From contig NW_020312037.1 of the NCBI RefSeq assembly GCF_002999335.1, positions 248,001 through 312,000 on the forward strand: a DNA stretch of 64,000 nucleotides, given 5' to 3'. Positions 23,116-35,421 of the stretch are shown here, one piece after another. Position numbers and translations under genes: made by a program. Under the pieces are notes generated by a model. It did not search any database. It was not told where the DNA came from and saw only the letters and a list, made by a program, of their open reading frames with translations. Every line of letters begins with the position of its first letter. Within the stretch, counting starts at the first letter, position 1. The DNA comes from Cyclospora cayetanensis. Lineage: Eukaryota; Apicomplexa; Conoidasida; Eucoccidiorida; Eimeriidae.

Positions 23116-24079
23116 TGTGTAGATAGGCACTTCGCGAGGAACAGAGCGCAAGGGGAATGTTTCTTCAAGGCCGTTTGGTGGCAACTCGGCGCTTAACGCT
23201 GCAGGAAGGAGAATGTGTTGCCGGAGGGGACCTTGCCACGTTGGTGACCCTCAGCTTTTACTGTGGGTTCAAGACAAATCAGCCAAAGGACACCAAACTT
23301 TCAACAGTGTGACACGAATAGATGCAGTGGAAACAACTCCGCGTTGGCACGGGAAAATGGGCACCCTCTCTGGATGCAAGATTGCAGGGAAGCCCAGAGG
23401 TACTGCCTTGCACCTCTCCCCAATGGAACATGCAGTTCCAAAGTCCTCAGATAACGAAAAAAAAGTAGAAAAGTGAGTTTTGGCAGGAAAGGCGGGTACC
23501 CTGCCTCTCGTTTCGCACTTACTGTGGAGGGAAAGGGGCCCTCAGGGGCCCCCGACGCATGCAGTGCCTCGGGGCTCACAGCGGCCCACGGGCGTCCTTG
23601 GCTATAGTTACTACTTGACTGTGAACTTTCGCTTATGCAATTCATAGAGGGAGAAGGGGGGCTTAGAAAGCAAGAAGAGCGTGCATCAGCTCACATGCAC
23701 GCAGGGGCCCCCTGGAGGGGCCCCAGTGCTGCCCTGACTACCGTCTCGGAAGGCAGGTTTTGCCTTCTCGCTAAGATCCGGACAGGTGCGCGTTTCGCGT
23801 TAGGGGCCCTGCGAGGTCCCTGTCAGCACGTGGGAGGAGGCGTATGCCTTCATTTCTCCGAGAGATTCTGAAGGGTGCTTGGTTGCGAGATCGCATCTCG
23901 CTCGCACAGGGAAGAAAGGGTCCTTTGGGGGCGAACCAGAGGTAGTTAGGTGGACCCTTCTGCCTGGATCCTCCGACGAAACCCCGCTCGCCCTTCGCGA
24001 AAGCGCTGAATCTTTTGTATTTCTGCCTCCTCCTGCTCTGCGCAGGCTCCCAGGCTCAAGAACCCCAATCGCTGCCAAG
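23116..24079. other. Divergent intergenic region with GGGGCCCC-type palindromes
   Basis: Between the zinc-finger gene (−) and the Rrn7/TAF1B-like gene (+). It should contain both promoters and possibly a 5' exon of the zinc-finger gene. Several GGGGCC/GGCCCC palindromes occur close together (about 23538, 23558, 23704, 23716, 23800). No TATA-like element was assigned. Confidence 0.4.
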
Positions 24080-27000
24080 ATGGATAACTTATCCTTGATC
24101 CGGCGTTTGCTTCGGGGATCTCAGCAGACGGCAGCATCGCAAGCCTCCCAGGCCTCCTTATCGGCACTGCAGGCGCGCGCAGGTGCACCGGGCTCCTTCG
24201 TCGTTGCTCAGGCTGCCAGCTGTGAGAGTTGCGGAAGCACTTCCCCATGCAGCGTTGATCACAGCGGATACCTAATCTGCGTCGAGTGTGGTGCTCGCCA
24301 AGAAGGTCAGCAGATCGGAACGCGAGATGAAGAGGCCGAATTTCAGCTACTGCAAGCCAGTGGGGCCATGGGGAGTGCGCGAATTCGAGCGTCCGAGTTG
24401 TTAGGATCCGACGCTGTTGCTGCAGCTCTCGCGACTGTAGGCTTTGGAGGTGGCGCATCCACCGAAGCGGGAGCTCCTGTTGTTTCCGTGCCTGCTGCTC
24501 CTGCAAAGCAGAGGACCATCGACGAGGAAGAGGAGGGCGACAGCGAAGGTGAATGGGGCGAGAGGGGGGGGGCCGCTTCTTCAACAGCGGCGGCAGCAGC
24601 TGCTGCTGCTGCACGCGTCTCTCGGCAACAACAGCAGGCGCTCGGCAGTTACTGGCAACATCCACTCTTGTGGCTAAATGCGGAAGAAGCAGCAGGAGAA
24701 ACTATCGGCTCAGATGGAGCCGTCTCCGACGCGGCCTTACTCCGTTGTTGGGCCCTCCTGCTACAGGCCACCTGCCGATTGCTACAGGATGAATTCGGCA
24801 TTTCCGATCTCCTAGAGCTTGAAGCGAAGAAGGTAGGGCGACACGTCTCCATGGAGTTGCTGCTACTTCCTTCTCCATAGCGCTCCTGTTGCTTCCATCT
24901 CCATAGAGCTGTTCTTGCTTCCCTCTCCATAGAGCTGCTGCTACTTCCCTCTCCATAGAGCTGCTGCTACTTCCTTCTCCATAGAGCTCCTGTTGCTTCC
25001 TTCTCCATAGAGCTCCTGTTGCTTCCTTCTCCATAGAGCTTCTGCTACTTCCTTCTCCATAGAGCTCCTGTTGCTTCCTTCTCCATAGAGCTCCTGTTGC
25101 TTCCTTCTCCATAGACCTGCTGCTACTTCCTTCTCCATAGACCTGCTGCTGATTTCTTCAGAGCTACTCTCGCTTCCTTTGCAAATGTCTATTTTCTTCC
25201 TCATACGACCTTTTACGGGGCTGTATAATGTGCGAGACTGAGACAGCGCCGTGTCTCTCGTATGGAGAGGCGACTGCGCAACCGGATGCCCCCACTTCAA
25301 GCAACGAACCAGTGCCGCTAGGATTGCTGGTGTGCGTGTGTGTGTGTGTGCGTATTTTTAGGTCTTGCTGCAGTACCTTAGTTTCTTGTCACGTCATGAG
25401 CTGCCTGTAGAGACTTTCTTCTGCAACATTGCCTCAAAGGTCATTAAGGTCCCGTGAGCCGCTTATGCAAAAAGCCACAATTACTCTGGCCGCTGGAGGC
25501 GTGGCATTTTCCCAAGGAGTATCGCGCAGGGGCTGCCTTTTCTCGCCGAATGCCACTCTGCCCGAGCCTGCGGCTTGCTTGCACGCTTGTTGCTTTAGAT
25601 TGACACTTGTGGCATATACATATGTAGATGTGGACGTATACGTGTACCGCATGAGTGCCGTCTTTGGCCCCTCTGCGCCGCTACTCTCTCTCAGGACCAC
25701 GCGAATCGTTTCCCACACTCAGAAAATTGCAGAAGCATTGCAGGCGCAACAACAAGAGCTGCTGCAAGACCCTTTAGTGCCTCCACTTTTGAAGGAAGGT
25801 TCGCATGCTTCCATGGAGCTCTTGCATCAGAGATTTTCTCTCCTGCGTGTCTGCGTGTGTGTGTGTGTGTGAGTTTTCCTTGCATCCCGTTCTGCCTGCC
25901 TCCCTCCCGGGAGAGCCTCTCAAGTAGTTACGTTTTAGGGTTGCAAATGCATGTTGGACTCTGCTATCCTGCCCTGGCTCTTATTCGTGTCGCATATGAT
26001 TTTTGCTTCTCCCATAGCCTGCCCTTTCCTCTTATCCGCCTGTCTCCGTCCTGGGGTCTCCTTCCTGTCTGCCCGTGCGACGGCTTGCCGCGCTGTACGC
26101 GCCTCTTTCTGTGCTTCTCTTGCTTGCCCATCGCAGTGGCTCTCCTGAGAATAATGTCGCCCTTTCTCGCTCTCTCTTCCCACCTTTTTCTACATGTGTT
26201 GCGGCGTACCAAGCACCCTCGCAGAGCCTGTGCTTCTGATGCTATGCTGAGCACCGGGCGCGTTTTTGCTGCAGCCGTGCGATTTATGGGCCTCGACCGC
26301 CTGGCGTATGTACAGCAGATGCTGCCTGCCCGCAGCAGCCAGAGGGAGGCTTTCTCCCGCAGACGCTTACGCCTCCTCACGCGTAGAGAGATGCGCCCAC
26401 TCTCCGCAGCAGCGGTGGCTCTCCCACAGAGCAGCGGGCAAGCGTCGATAGCAACGGCCTCCGCTGCCGCCGCTGCCGCATTCCCAGCGGCCCTCCCCCC
26501 GCACGCCACAGGGGGAGCTTCTGCTCCGTCTCCTCTTGGAGAAGCCGTTATGCTGCATGCGGCTGGCCGTGTAGCTACACCGGCACGCAGGGCAACTCGC
26601 GGAGGGTGCGCGGAACGTAGCAAGAACTTGCCGCAATCCGCTCAGGGCGAGTTTGTAGCGTTGCCTTTTGTGCTTCCCCCTGCAGCCGTGCGATCTCGGG
26701 ATGCCCGCGTTGCAGACCGACTGGCGGCCGTTCAGCGTCTCCTACCACTAGTAGAGCAGCGACGTAGTGAGCTGCTGGAGGAAGTGCAGGAACAGGAGCA
26801 ACCGCACGAACGTGGCGAGGAGGATGCGGGGGAGGTACGTTTGCATGCGAAGCGACAGCAGTTGTTGGCAGCAGCGACGTCCGCTGTTGCTGCTCTGGGA
26901 CCTCCGTCTTCCCAAGCAGAAGCAGCCGCCATCGCGGCTGCTGCCGGTGCGGGGATAGCAGGGCAGTCACGACGTCGGAAGCGGACGGGGGGAGGAAGGG

Positions 27001-30000
27001 GTAGCAGCCGAGGAAAGGCACTCCCAGGACGGGGAGCTCATGACGACCACGCCGACACAATGCTCTCTGGAGTGTCACCTGACATATCACGTCCTTTGCT
27101 GCGTCTGGTAGCACACGAGCGTTCTCTCGCTCTCGGTAAGCAGCCCATCTGTCGTAGGCTTCAAACGTGGACCTATTCCCAACACGCACACTATTCTTTC
27201 TGACCCTATGCAGCTTATGGCCTCACCTCGCCCTGCCTTCCTTCTCTCCCTCTCTCCTTATCTTCCTCCTACTTGCACTGGGAGTTCTTCTTCTTGCCGT
27301 GCGACTGCCTCTCTGTGGATCTGCTCGGGGGCACTGCACAGTGTATATCTCTGGAGATCCCGTCTTCTCCATCCCCATTCCTCCTTGCGTTCTTGTGTGT
27401 CTGTCGCCGCTAGAATGTTTTCGTATTTGTTTTTTGACGCCTCTTGCATGGCTGCACTGGCTGGCGGCTGTCCACTTTTGCGGCATTCTTGCCTCCACGC
27501 ACCGCATGGCTCCAGTAGGTGCCGCTCTGCGCTCGAGGGCTCCGCCTCCCCATGAGAATGCCACCTGCCATCTGCGCTTACCCCTTGCTGACTGCAGGCT
27601 CTTTAGACGTCTCCCTTGGCCCCTCCCAACGATCCGCATGGCGCCGGATAACGTCAAAAACTGTAGCAGAAATAGTGAGGAACACGAATTCTCCCTGCCT
27701 CCCGGGAAGCGGGGGGGGAGGATGGGCAAAGGGAAGGGTTGCGAGGCAGAGGAGTGATCTTTCGGTTGCTAGTGCTGCTGCTGTTGCTGCTGCCTCTTCA
27801 ATTGTATAGTCGCTCCCTACAAGTGTCTTGGCATTGATGGCTCCTCCACGAAGCAGCATTGGAGGCACTCCCATTACCAACGCAGCCTCTTACCCTTGCT
27901 AGCCGCAACCCAAAGAGGAGAAGGGTGCGTCTAAGATGCAGTCGTCTGAGTGCTCCTGCGACACGTTTATAGGTTGACGCGGTGTACGAACACGACTTTG
28001 TGTTTCTGCTGCTTTTGCTAAAGCACCGGCAGCAGCAGCAGCACCTGCAGCAACAGTTGCAGCAGTTGCAGCAACAGCAGCGCAGCCGCCTTTCCCTGCC
28101 ACAGCTGTGTAATACACCTTGTGAGCAACAAGAAGCGTCTTTGGACGCTGTGGACGATGTGGAAAAAGCTGTCTCAGTAGCAACATCAGCAGCAGTACGC
28201 GGCGCAGAAACAGATGCGACAACAGGCGGAGCAATACCAGTGAGAGGGGGAGCAAGTGAGGGCGAAGACTCTGATGAAGACCTTCCGCTATCTCTGCTCC
28301 CTTCAGCAGAGCGGCGTCTGTCTTCCTCGGCTTCTGGCGCACCAGAAATAAGAACAGGAGCAGTTGGTGCTGACGGTGCATCTGCTGTTTCGAAAGCTAT
28401 GGGCTTTCCTAGAGGGACCCTTCCACTCTGCAGTGCCCGCTTCCGCTCAGGTGCTCACTGCGGCTTCTATAGTCTCCCAGCGTCTCAGATGCTGCCGCTC
28501 GACCAGGCAGTGATCTCAACGAACGCGACACTAACTCCGCCGGGCGCCCTAGAGCCTTTCTCGCCAGATGGTGGATCGCGAGAAGAGAGACAGCTTCGGC
28601 AAGCACAGCTTCCCGTGGTGTGTTACGGTGCTGAAAGCCGGGATGCAGCAGAAGAGGCTGAAAATTCACCGAAACGCACGAGGACGCAGCAGCCTTCCTC
28701 CGTAATTAATAGCCCTAGCAACGACTCTACAGCAGTAGCCTCAACAGCCTTGGCGCTCCCCCCTGTGCGCAGCCACAGCAACACCAGCAGCCACACCAGT
28801 GCCCCTCTGCTACAGCAGCGGCTGGCACTCACGACAGACCGCGTGCAGGGGGCTGCTTTTGGCGAGAACGCTGCTGCTGAAAGTGCGGCAGCTTCGCGTG
28901 GCATGTCAACAGAGGCGCTGGTGGTGAGAAGGCCGGAAGAGTCGTTTCGCATGTCTGAGCCGTCTGCGCGGGGGGACGAGGCATCACCAGAAAGGCGAAC
29001 ACGCTACGGGAGCAAACCAGCGGACCCATTTGCCGCTTTTGGGGGTGATGCAGCTGTTGGCACTTCGTTTCTTCTTGATGCTACAGACCAATTGACCGGA
29101 GGGCTTCGACGGCGGCGGGGAGCTCCCCAGCCGGGGGCGCTTCCTGTCGACGTTAGTCTTCCTTGTGCATCGCAGCTGCAGCAGCAGCTGCAAGCTTTCC
29201 CTCCCCGGCAGCAGCAGCTGCTGTTGCAGCTGGAGGCGAAGCGAGGGACGCTGAGGCGGACAGGGCTGTATCCCTCGATCTCTCCGGACTGGCTTGGCTA
29301 TGTCAGCACGAAGCGGCTGCAGGAGTTATCGGGGTTGACAGCCTCGAGCTTCTTCGCTGCCTTTGGCATCAATGCATGCGAGGGTCTTGGGAAGGAGGTG
29401 GAAGGAAGCGCCCACAGGGGGGGGCAGCACGGGCCGAGAGGCAGAGTGACAGCAGACAGGCAGAAAGGCATTCAGGGGACGTGGGGGCCAGAAACCGAGC
29501 TGCGAGCGACGACGCTGGACCTCATGGCACGACTTAGCGCTGTGCGTGTTGTGTGGAGGCGCTGTGTGCTGAAAGCTTGCTTTCGACATGTCGCAAGCGT
29601 CACAAAAGCCTGTCTTCCGCATCCTCAAGACGGAGAAAAAGGAGCTGAGGCAGCCGCAAGGGCAACAGGAGCACTCGCAGTAGGTAGTTCGGCGGTTGTG
29701 GCGATTGCGCAAGACGGCGATGCAACGGCTTTGCCAGCTGCTCGAGCACAAGAAAACAGCGGCGAAGAGGGTGTGCTGCTGGTGCCTCTGAGGAGCTGCA
29801 GCGGTCGCTTTTCGCTGCGGCGCGTAGCTACGGAGGGGTTGGAGGTGTCTTCCATACATCCAGAGGCCTTGGGCCCCGAGCCATTGCTCTCAGGTGTATG
29901 TACGGCCAACTTTTTAACGGGCAGTCGGCTGTTCTCTCCGCACCTTCCTCCCCGTCTGCCACCACTAGATTTTGACCTTCTGTTAGCTGTGCTGCTGCTA

Positions 30001-33000
30001 GCCCTGCGCCGCTGTCGTGTGGCTATCACAGCATCGGATCTCCTCCGACTTCTCTTGCAGGTTCGTCGTACTAAGCCCAGTAGCTCAAGAAACCGGCTGC
30101 TGTCTCCCCATCTACTAGCGCGAATGTGCGTGTACTTGTGTACGTGTGTGTGTAAGAGAGTGTTTGTGTATGTAAGTGTGTGGTTGTGTGTATAAGTGTA
30201 AGTGTGTGTCTATGTAGGTGTGCGCCTATGTAAGTGTGTGGTTGTGTGTCTATATTAGTGTGTTTCTATGTAAGTGTGTGTCTATACAGGTGTGCGTCTA
30301 TACAAGTTTGTGTCTATATAATTGGGTGTCTATGTAAGTGAGTGTCTGTGTAAGTGAGTGTCTAAATAAGTTGCGTCTATGTAAGTGATTGCGTCTATAT
30401 AATTGTGTGTGTCTATGTAAGTGGGTGTCTATATAGGTGTGTGTCTATATAGGTGTGTCTATATAGGTGTGTGTCTATATAGGTGTGTCTATATAGGTGT
30501 GTGTCTGTATTACTGTGCGTCTACATGAGTGTGTGCGTGTAGATGATGCTCTTCCATCTTTCTTGTATCCAGCCGTCTGCCCCTATATGTGTGTGTCTGT
30601 AAGCGTGCTGCCCAACACTTTGTGAGTGCCCTACTGCTGTAGCTGTTTCTGCTGCTGGTGTTGCTGTTTTGCTGATGCAGAACCGCATCGCCACTCTTGC
30701 ACTGTTGCGCCTAGCTCCTCCAGCTCTGTGGCATCAGTGTCGCGTTTCTACGGGAGCTCTCCTGCAGTTATCCTCGCATGGGGACGCACCAACGGTGGCT
30801 GCTGCTGCCTTACAGCCGCAGGCACTTCCGCATTCTTTTCGGCTGCATACTGTATTACAAGACTTGGCAGCTGTTGGCGTAGGAGGGGCCCCCCCCCTAA
30901 ATGCGGCGGCGCTCATTGTGAGGCTAGGGTTTGCTTTACGACTGCCTCCCCTTGTGATAGTTCTCGCGAATGCGCTGCTGCAAGAGGTCCTGCCAGAGCA
31001 GCTGCTCCGGCTGCAGCACAAGCTGCGTTCGGCCCAGGAGTATAGACACATCAAAATTCCAAAGATGCATCCGTTCGTGCCCTCTAAAATTAGGCGTCCT
31101 ATGAGGCGGCATCCCCCCGTCCACATTCGTAAGGGAATGGACCCCCACAGGAAGCTTACCAGCCGGCCTGTTGGTGCTGCTGCTGGTGGCAAAGTAACTC
31201 GTGTTGATGGAGAAGGGCCGCATGGCAGCGCTAGCAGCGACCACGATAGTGCCGCTACAGCTTCGTTTGGCCTGAAGCGCCGACGCGTGGCGGCAAGTAG
31301 GGGCCTTTCTTGTGCTGGTGTCGTAGAGGCAACGGCGGATGCAGCCTCTGCAGCAGCGTCAGGATCTCTCTCTGATCGCGTTCTGGAAGGGCTGCCAGTG
31401 GGAGGGGGAGGCGTCCAGACGGCACTGGTGGCAGCAGATTATGCTGCTGAAAGTGTTAGCTGGAAGCCTCAGGGGGCCCCTTGCAGCGGCAGCGAAGACT
31501 GCGGAGCTTCCTCAGCCTTTATGCAAGAGACTTCGAGGAGGCGAAACGGGGAGAATTCGGGGGGCAACCCTCCTAGCCGCAGAGAGGCTTCCCCCCCATC
31601 TGTTGCTCTCTCATCCCTAGAGGGGAGTGGTGCTCCTCGAAAACAAACGTCCAAGAGGGGCCCCCGTCGGCTGCCATGGGGTCGCCAGAGGGGGGTCCCC
31701 CTGGGGCCCACCGAGAGGGTCGAACTGTCTCCATCGGGGGTGTCCGAGGATCACCCAGACGCGTGGCGGCTGTTAGCTCCCCGCAGCAAAACAAACTCAT
31801 GGGGCTGCCCCCTCGCGTTTGCGGCTGGCTCCTGCATCCTTCTGTCTCTCAGACTACTCTACGGTATTATGCAGTGGCAGCCTGCTGCACCGCCGAGCAG
31901 CAGCAACGCAGCAGCTGCCGCGGCAGCAGCGCCAGCTGCCGATCTTCGAGCAGCCCTGAGGATGTGCGAGCTTGCGGAGCACACGCTTAAGGCACAGGCA
32001 AGACACAGCACTGACGGCAGCAGGCGAGACACCGGGATTTGCAGCAGGCAATCACCCGCGCAGCTTGGCACCCAGTGTGACCCCCTGCCCGTGGACGCAT
32101 CGATCGACTGTGATGCATCCAGCAGACGCAACAGCACAAACGGTGACAGGAGTTCTAGCAGCACGTGCCGAAAAGAAATTCGGCCGTTAGCCGCCTTTGG
32201 GGGGCCCTTAACAGCCCGCCGTCTTCCTCTGCAAGTCCTGCGGTGGGCTACTGACCGCTTCTTCGTGTACCTGGATGGCATTTCACTCAACTGGGTAATT
32301 GGCATTCGTCATTCTGCAGAAGCAGCTCCTGCACCGTCTGCTGTCGTTGCTGCCTTTGCGGCAGGACCTGCTGCGGAGTCGGAAGCAGATGGCTTCTCTC
32401 TCTACTTCTTCCCTTGTCAAGAAGTTGGGGAGAGACGCGCCGGAAGGAAGGCCCTCCGCTTCTTGCTGCTTCAGCACTGTCACAGGAAGCTGCAACCCCA
32501 ACTGGGGCAGCCGCCACAGCAGAGGGATGACTTGCTACCGCCTCCACTGCTGCGCCTGTTTCTTAGCCCGGAGGTGTGTTTCTCGTGTAGCTACACTAGC
32601 GCATGCATGCATCAGAAGCCGCACCAACGACCTCTAGGGCCCCCTGAGCTGCACCCTGCACGCTGCCACAGGGATCTTGAATGTCTCCTCTCCTCAAACG
32701 CCCCTACAGGGTCGTCCTGCCAGGACCTGCTGATGATCTGGACAGAGAATTATTAGCGCATGCCTCGCTGAATCCTTGTCGGTTGGGAGGTTTCGGATTC
32801 TTGTGCTCTGTATTTTCGCCAAATGCCTAGGGTGCTTTGGGGTCGAGGGCTTGTGTTCGCAGGGAGGCGATCTCGCAGGATTGCTGGAATACTTCGAATC
32901 TGTAGAGGCGGAGGCAGAGGGGACCTCGGGCCGTATCCTGTCAGTCTGCGGCGGGGGAGAGGCGGAGGAGGCGCTGCTTGAGCAGCAGCTGCTGCTTCAG

Positions 33001-35421
33001 TATAAGGAGAGCGCTGCACGCTCACGACGGCAGCAGCAGCAACCGCAACAACGACCACAGCTCGATGTGCCCTCTTGGTGCTGGAAATGCCAACTGCCGC
33101 CTCCGCTTGTATCTCCTGTTGCCTCGGGTGCAGTCACTGGGGCCTTTCACGCTGTTAGGTCGCATGTGGCTGCTGGGGAGTCGACGCAGGAGCAGATGCA
33201 GGAGCTTTCTGCGCTTTGCGGATTAATAGGGACCGAGGTCTTCGTGGAGCGGCTGTGGGAAGGCCTGCCGAATAATCGGCAGTTGCTCAATCGCTTGCTG
33301 TCTCCTGCAGCAACGGGTAGTGCAGCTGCTGCCGCAGGCAACTTGCAGCTGCCTGCTGTGGCGGAGGCTGATCGGACGACTGTGCTAGACGCCGACTTGG
33401 GCATGAAGGCGTGGACGCTAGGGCCCCTCTTGCATCAGCAGCAGGCCCTGCAACGGGCTGAGGAGCTGCTTGTCTGTCGCCCTCTCCATTCGCATGCAGC
33501 AGGAGCGCTTGCTGCAGCGCGGACCAAGGCTGCTGTCGCTGCTGCCGCCGCTGCTGCTGCTGCTTCTGCAGATACGCAGCAGCAGCAACATCGCCAGCGG
33601 CAGCAGCAAGAGAGTGGCGCCATTGTAGAGACTGAGGGCGACGCTATGCCGCTCGCGGAGGTAGCGGAGGACCTAGAGAAGGCCGTAAGCATTGCAGCGG
33701 CAGTATTTGGACACATTGGAGTACTTCAGGAGCAGGAGCTGCTGCGGAGTCAGAGCGCAAGCGGCAGGAGGCTGCGTCGAGCCGACAAGGAGAGCCGCAG
33801 AAAGCTGCGAAGGGGCGGCGAGAACAACACTGCGGGGGCCTCGCTGATTTCCGAACTTCAACCTTCTAACAGCACCGGCAGCAGCAGCAGCAGCAGCCGC
33901 AAAGAGAGGCACAAACCCTTTACCGCCAGTAGCAGGAAGGGACGTCCAACATACATGGATTCTTCCAGCCACTCAGTTAGTGCAGCTGAGGCGTGCCAAC
34001 CGTGTATTTTGATCCCCTTGCAGCCCGCCCCGCGTGCGCTGGTCCAGCGCTTTGCTGAGGAGTGCTTCGAGGAGCTGCCGCTGCTGCCACTCCCCTCTGC
34101 TGCTGTGTCTGCTGCTGCGACTGCGCGGCAGCAGGCCCTGGAGTGCCTCAGGGAGCAGCAGCGGCAGCGTCTTCAGTGGCTGGGGACGCCTTATGTGTGC
34201 TACGAGGGAACCGCAGAGTCTCTATACCAGTTGCTAGTTGCAGCGCTGCTGCAGCAGATGGGCTGTGCGGACTGCTTGATGAAGGAATGCAGGCCCCAGG
34301 GGTTATCCCCTGTAAAGGACAGCAGCACACCAGGGGAATTGCTCGCCGTGGATGCACCTACAGTGCAGACTGCGGATGCCTTACCCCACAGCCGGAGCTT
34401 GGTCGGCAGAGTAGCGGAGTTGACTCAGTCTTATTGTTTAGACGCTCCGGAGGCAACGCGCGATTCGGGGCCGTCCCCAACGGCAGCAGTGACAGTTGCA
34501 CAGAGTGATGCTCAGAGGCCTTTAGAGGCGCCTCAGCAGCTGCCACACCCCGAGAGCGAGCAGCAGGAAGACTTGCACAGCAAATACGCAGCGCCAGACT
34601 GGTCCTTCTCTGCCTTCCTGCCCAAAGGGGCCTCCAGCGAATTTGGCCTGCGAGGCGGAGACGCCTCCAGCGGTTTCCTTGAGGGCGCTGGCTGCGGGAG
34701 CGGAAGGGCCTTGCCACTGCGGCTCGAGAATGCGTGTAGCTTTGCAACGAGTAAGGCAACACGCCTTTCGCGCCGAGCGCGATCGGGGCAAGGCAGCGGG
34801 AGAAGACAGAGAGTCACGGATAAGCTTTGCGGAAGGGAGGGAAAGCGGGTGCTGCGGTTGGCGCTGCCATGTGAGGCTTGGTTCTGTCTGTGTTGCGTTC
34901 AGGCCGCTTCCCTTTTGCCTACAGTATGGCCCTCATGAAGGTTGCTGATCAGCTGGGTGTGGGGCCCGCCGAGCTGCACTCGGTAAGGCGCGTTTAGGGC
35001 CCCCCCTTGACTCGTGCTGCTTCGCGGACTCTCCCGTGTGTCTTTGGCTAGTGTTCTATGTTAGTCATCTTCCAAATTCCGAGAGCTGTTTCTTTCTGGC
35101 CGTGTCTTACTTCCTGGCCCCGCGCGTCGTCTTGTTTTTCCGCCTTTCTCGCGGCTTGTTGGACTTAGCGTCTGTTTTTTTGCGTGTGCGCTTCTTGCTC
35201 TCCCAGGGTAGCTGGCTCCTGCCTCGCCCATAGGCACTTCGGAGGGCCGGCTGCCGATTCTTTAGGGGGCATCTGTTCTGTTGCCTTTCTGATGGCCTTG
35301 CTGACTACCGCTACAGGTTTGGGGTGTGTGCGCATGTGAACTGCAGGTTGCCCAGCAGTGCGAGCGATGGATTGTTACGAAATTCTTCAGGGAGCACCTG
35401 CACTGCCGCTGGCCCCTCTAA
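24080..35421 (+). CDS. RNA polymerase I factor of the Rrn7/TAF1B (TFIIB-like) family, very large
   Basis: Likely core subunit of the Pol I initiation factor for rRNA synthesis. Exon 1 (24080–24832) starts MDNLSLIRRLL and carries a zinc ribbon (CESCG…CVECG), then a helix (LLQATCRLLQDEFGISDLLE) resembling the first family cyclin-fold helix. Well-fixed later exons are …–30060, 30681–32573, 32863–34750, 34903–34982 and 35347–35421. The 30060/30681 join reads AITASDLLRLLLQ|NRIATL…LAPPALW, matching the family's LSDLLRW…LPYL…LPPEL block; PLNAAALIVRLGFALRLPPL follows. Blocks near 25.69–25.84, 26.22–27.14 and 27.98 kb belong to it, but their borders are unresolved. About 2600 residues are predicted, against roughly 500–600 in yeast or human; the excess is Ala, Gln and Ser-rich. 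The part after 32863 could instead be a separate gene, but phase and splice sites support one. Confidence 0.6.
24845..25155. repeat. 26-bp minisatellite, about 12 tandem units, intronic
   Basis: Tandem copies of a 26-bp unit of the form GAGCT[G/C]CTG[C/T]T[A/G]CTTCC + TTCTCCATA, with two main variants (GCTGCTAC and CCTGTTGC cores) and a few substitutions. It begins just after the donor of the Pol I factor's exon 1 and ends near 25155. On the plus strand every unit carries TAG. On the minus strand long frames stay open with a 26-residue period (3 units). Confidence 0.9.
27136..27981. other. Unresolved intron/exon zone inside the Pol I factor gene
   Basis: The preceding exon ends at a good donor (CTCG|GTAAGC, 27135, phase 1) and the next recognisable coding begins near 27982. 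The stretch is C/T-rich, as expected of introns here. A short exon near 27834–27900 is possible after TTGTATAG. A minus-strand open frame of 100 codons (27578–27880) overlaps it. Confidence 0.35.
30121..30545. repeat. Degenerate GTGTGTCTATGTAA minisatellite in intron
   Basis: Tandem degenerate GTGTGTCTAT(A/G)TA(A/G) units, 10–18 bp long, over more than 400 bp within the intron 30061–30680 of the Pol I factor gene. Many units contain GTAAGT-like strings, so the tract holds dozens of potential donor look-alikes next to the true CAG|GTTCGT donor at 30060. Confidence 0.85.

Noticed and set aside
23946..24665. Minus-strand ORF of 239 codons opposite the Pol I factor exon 1
   Set aside because: No motif; the plus strand carries the zinc ribbon and in-phase continuation.
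24649..25300. Minus-strand ORFs through the 26-bp minisatellite as a repeat protein gene
   Set aside because: Openness follows from the repeat unit itself; no start context, splice sites or unique flanks support a gene. Kept only as a finding.
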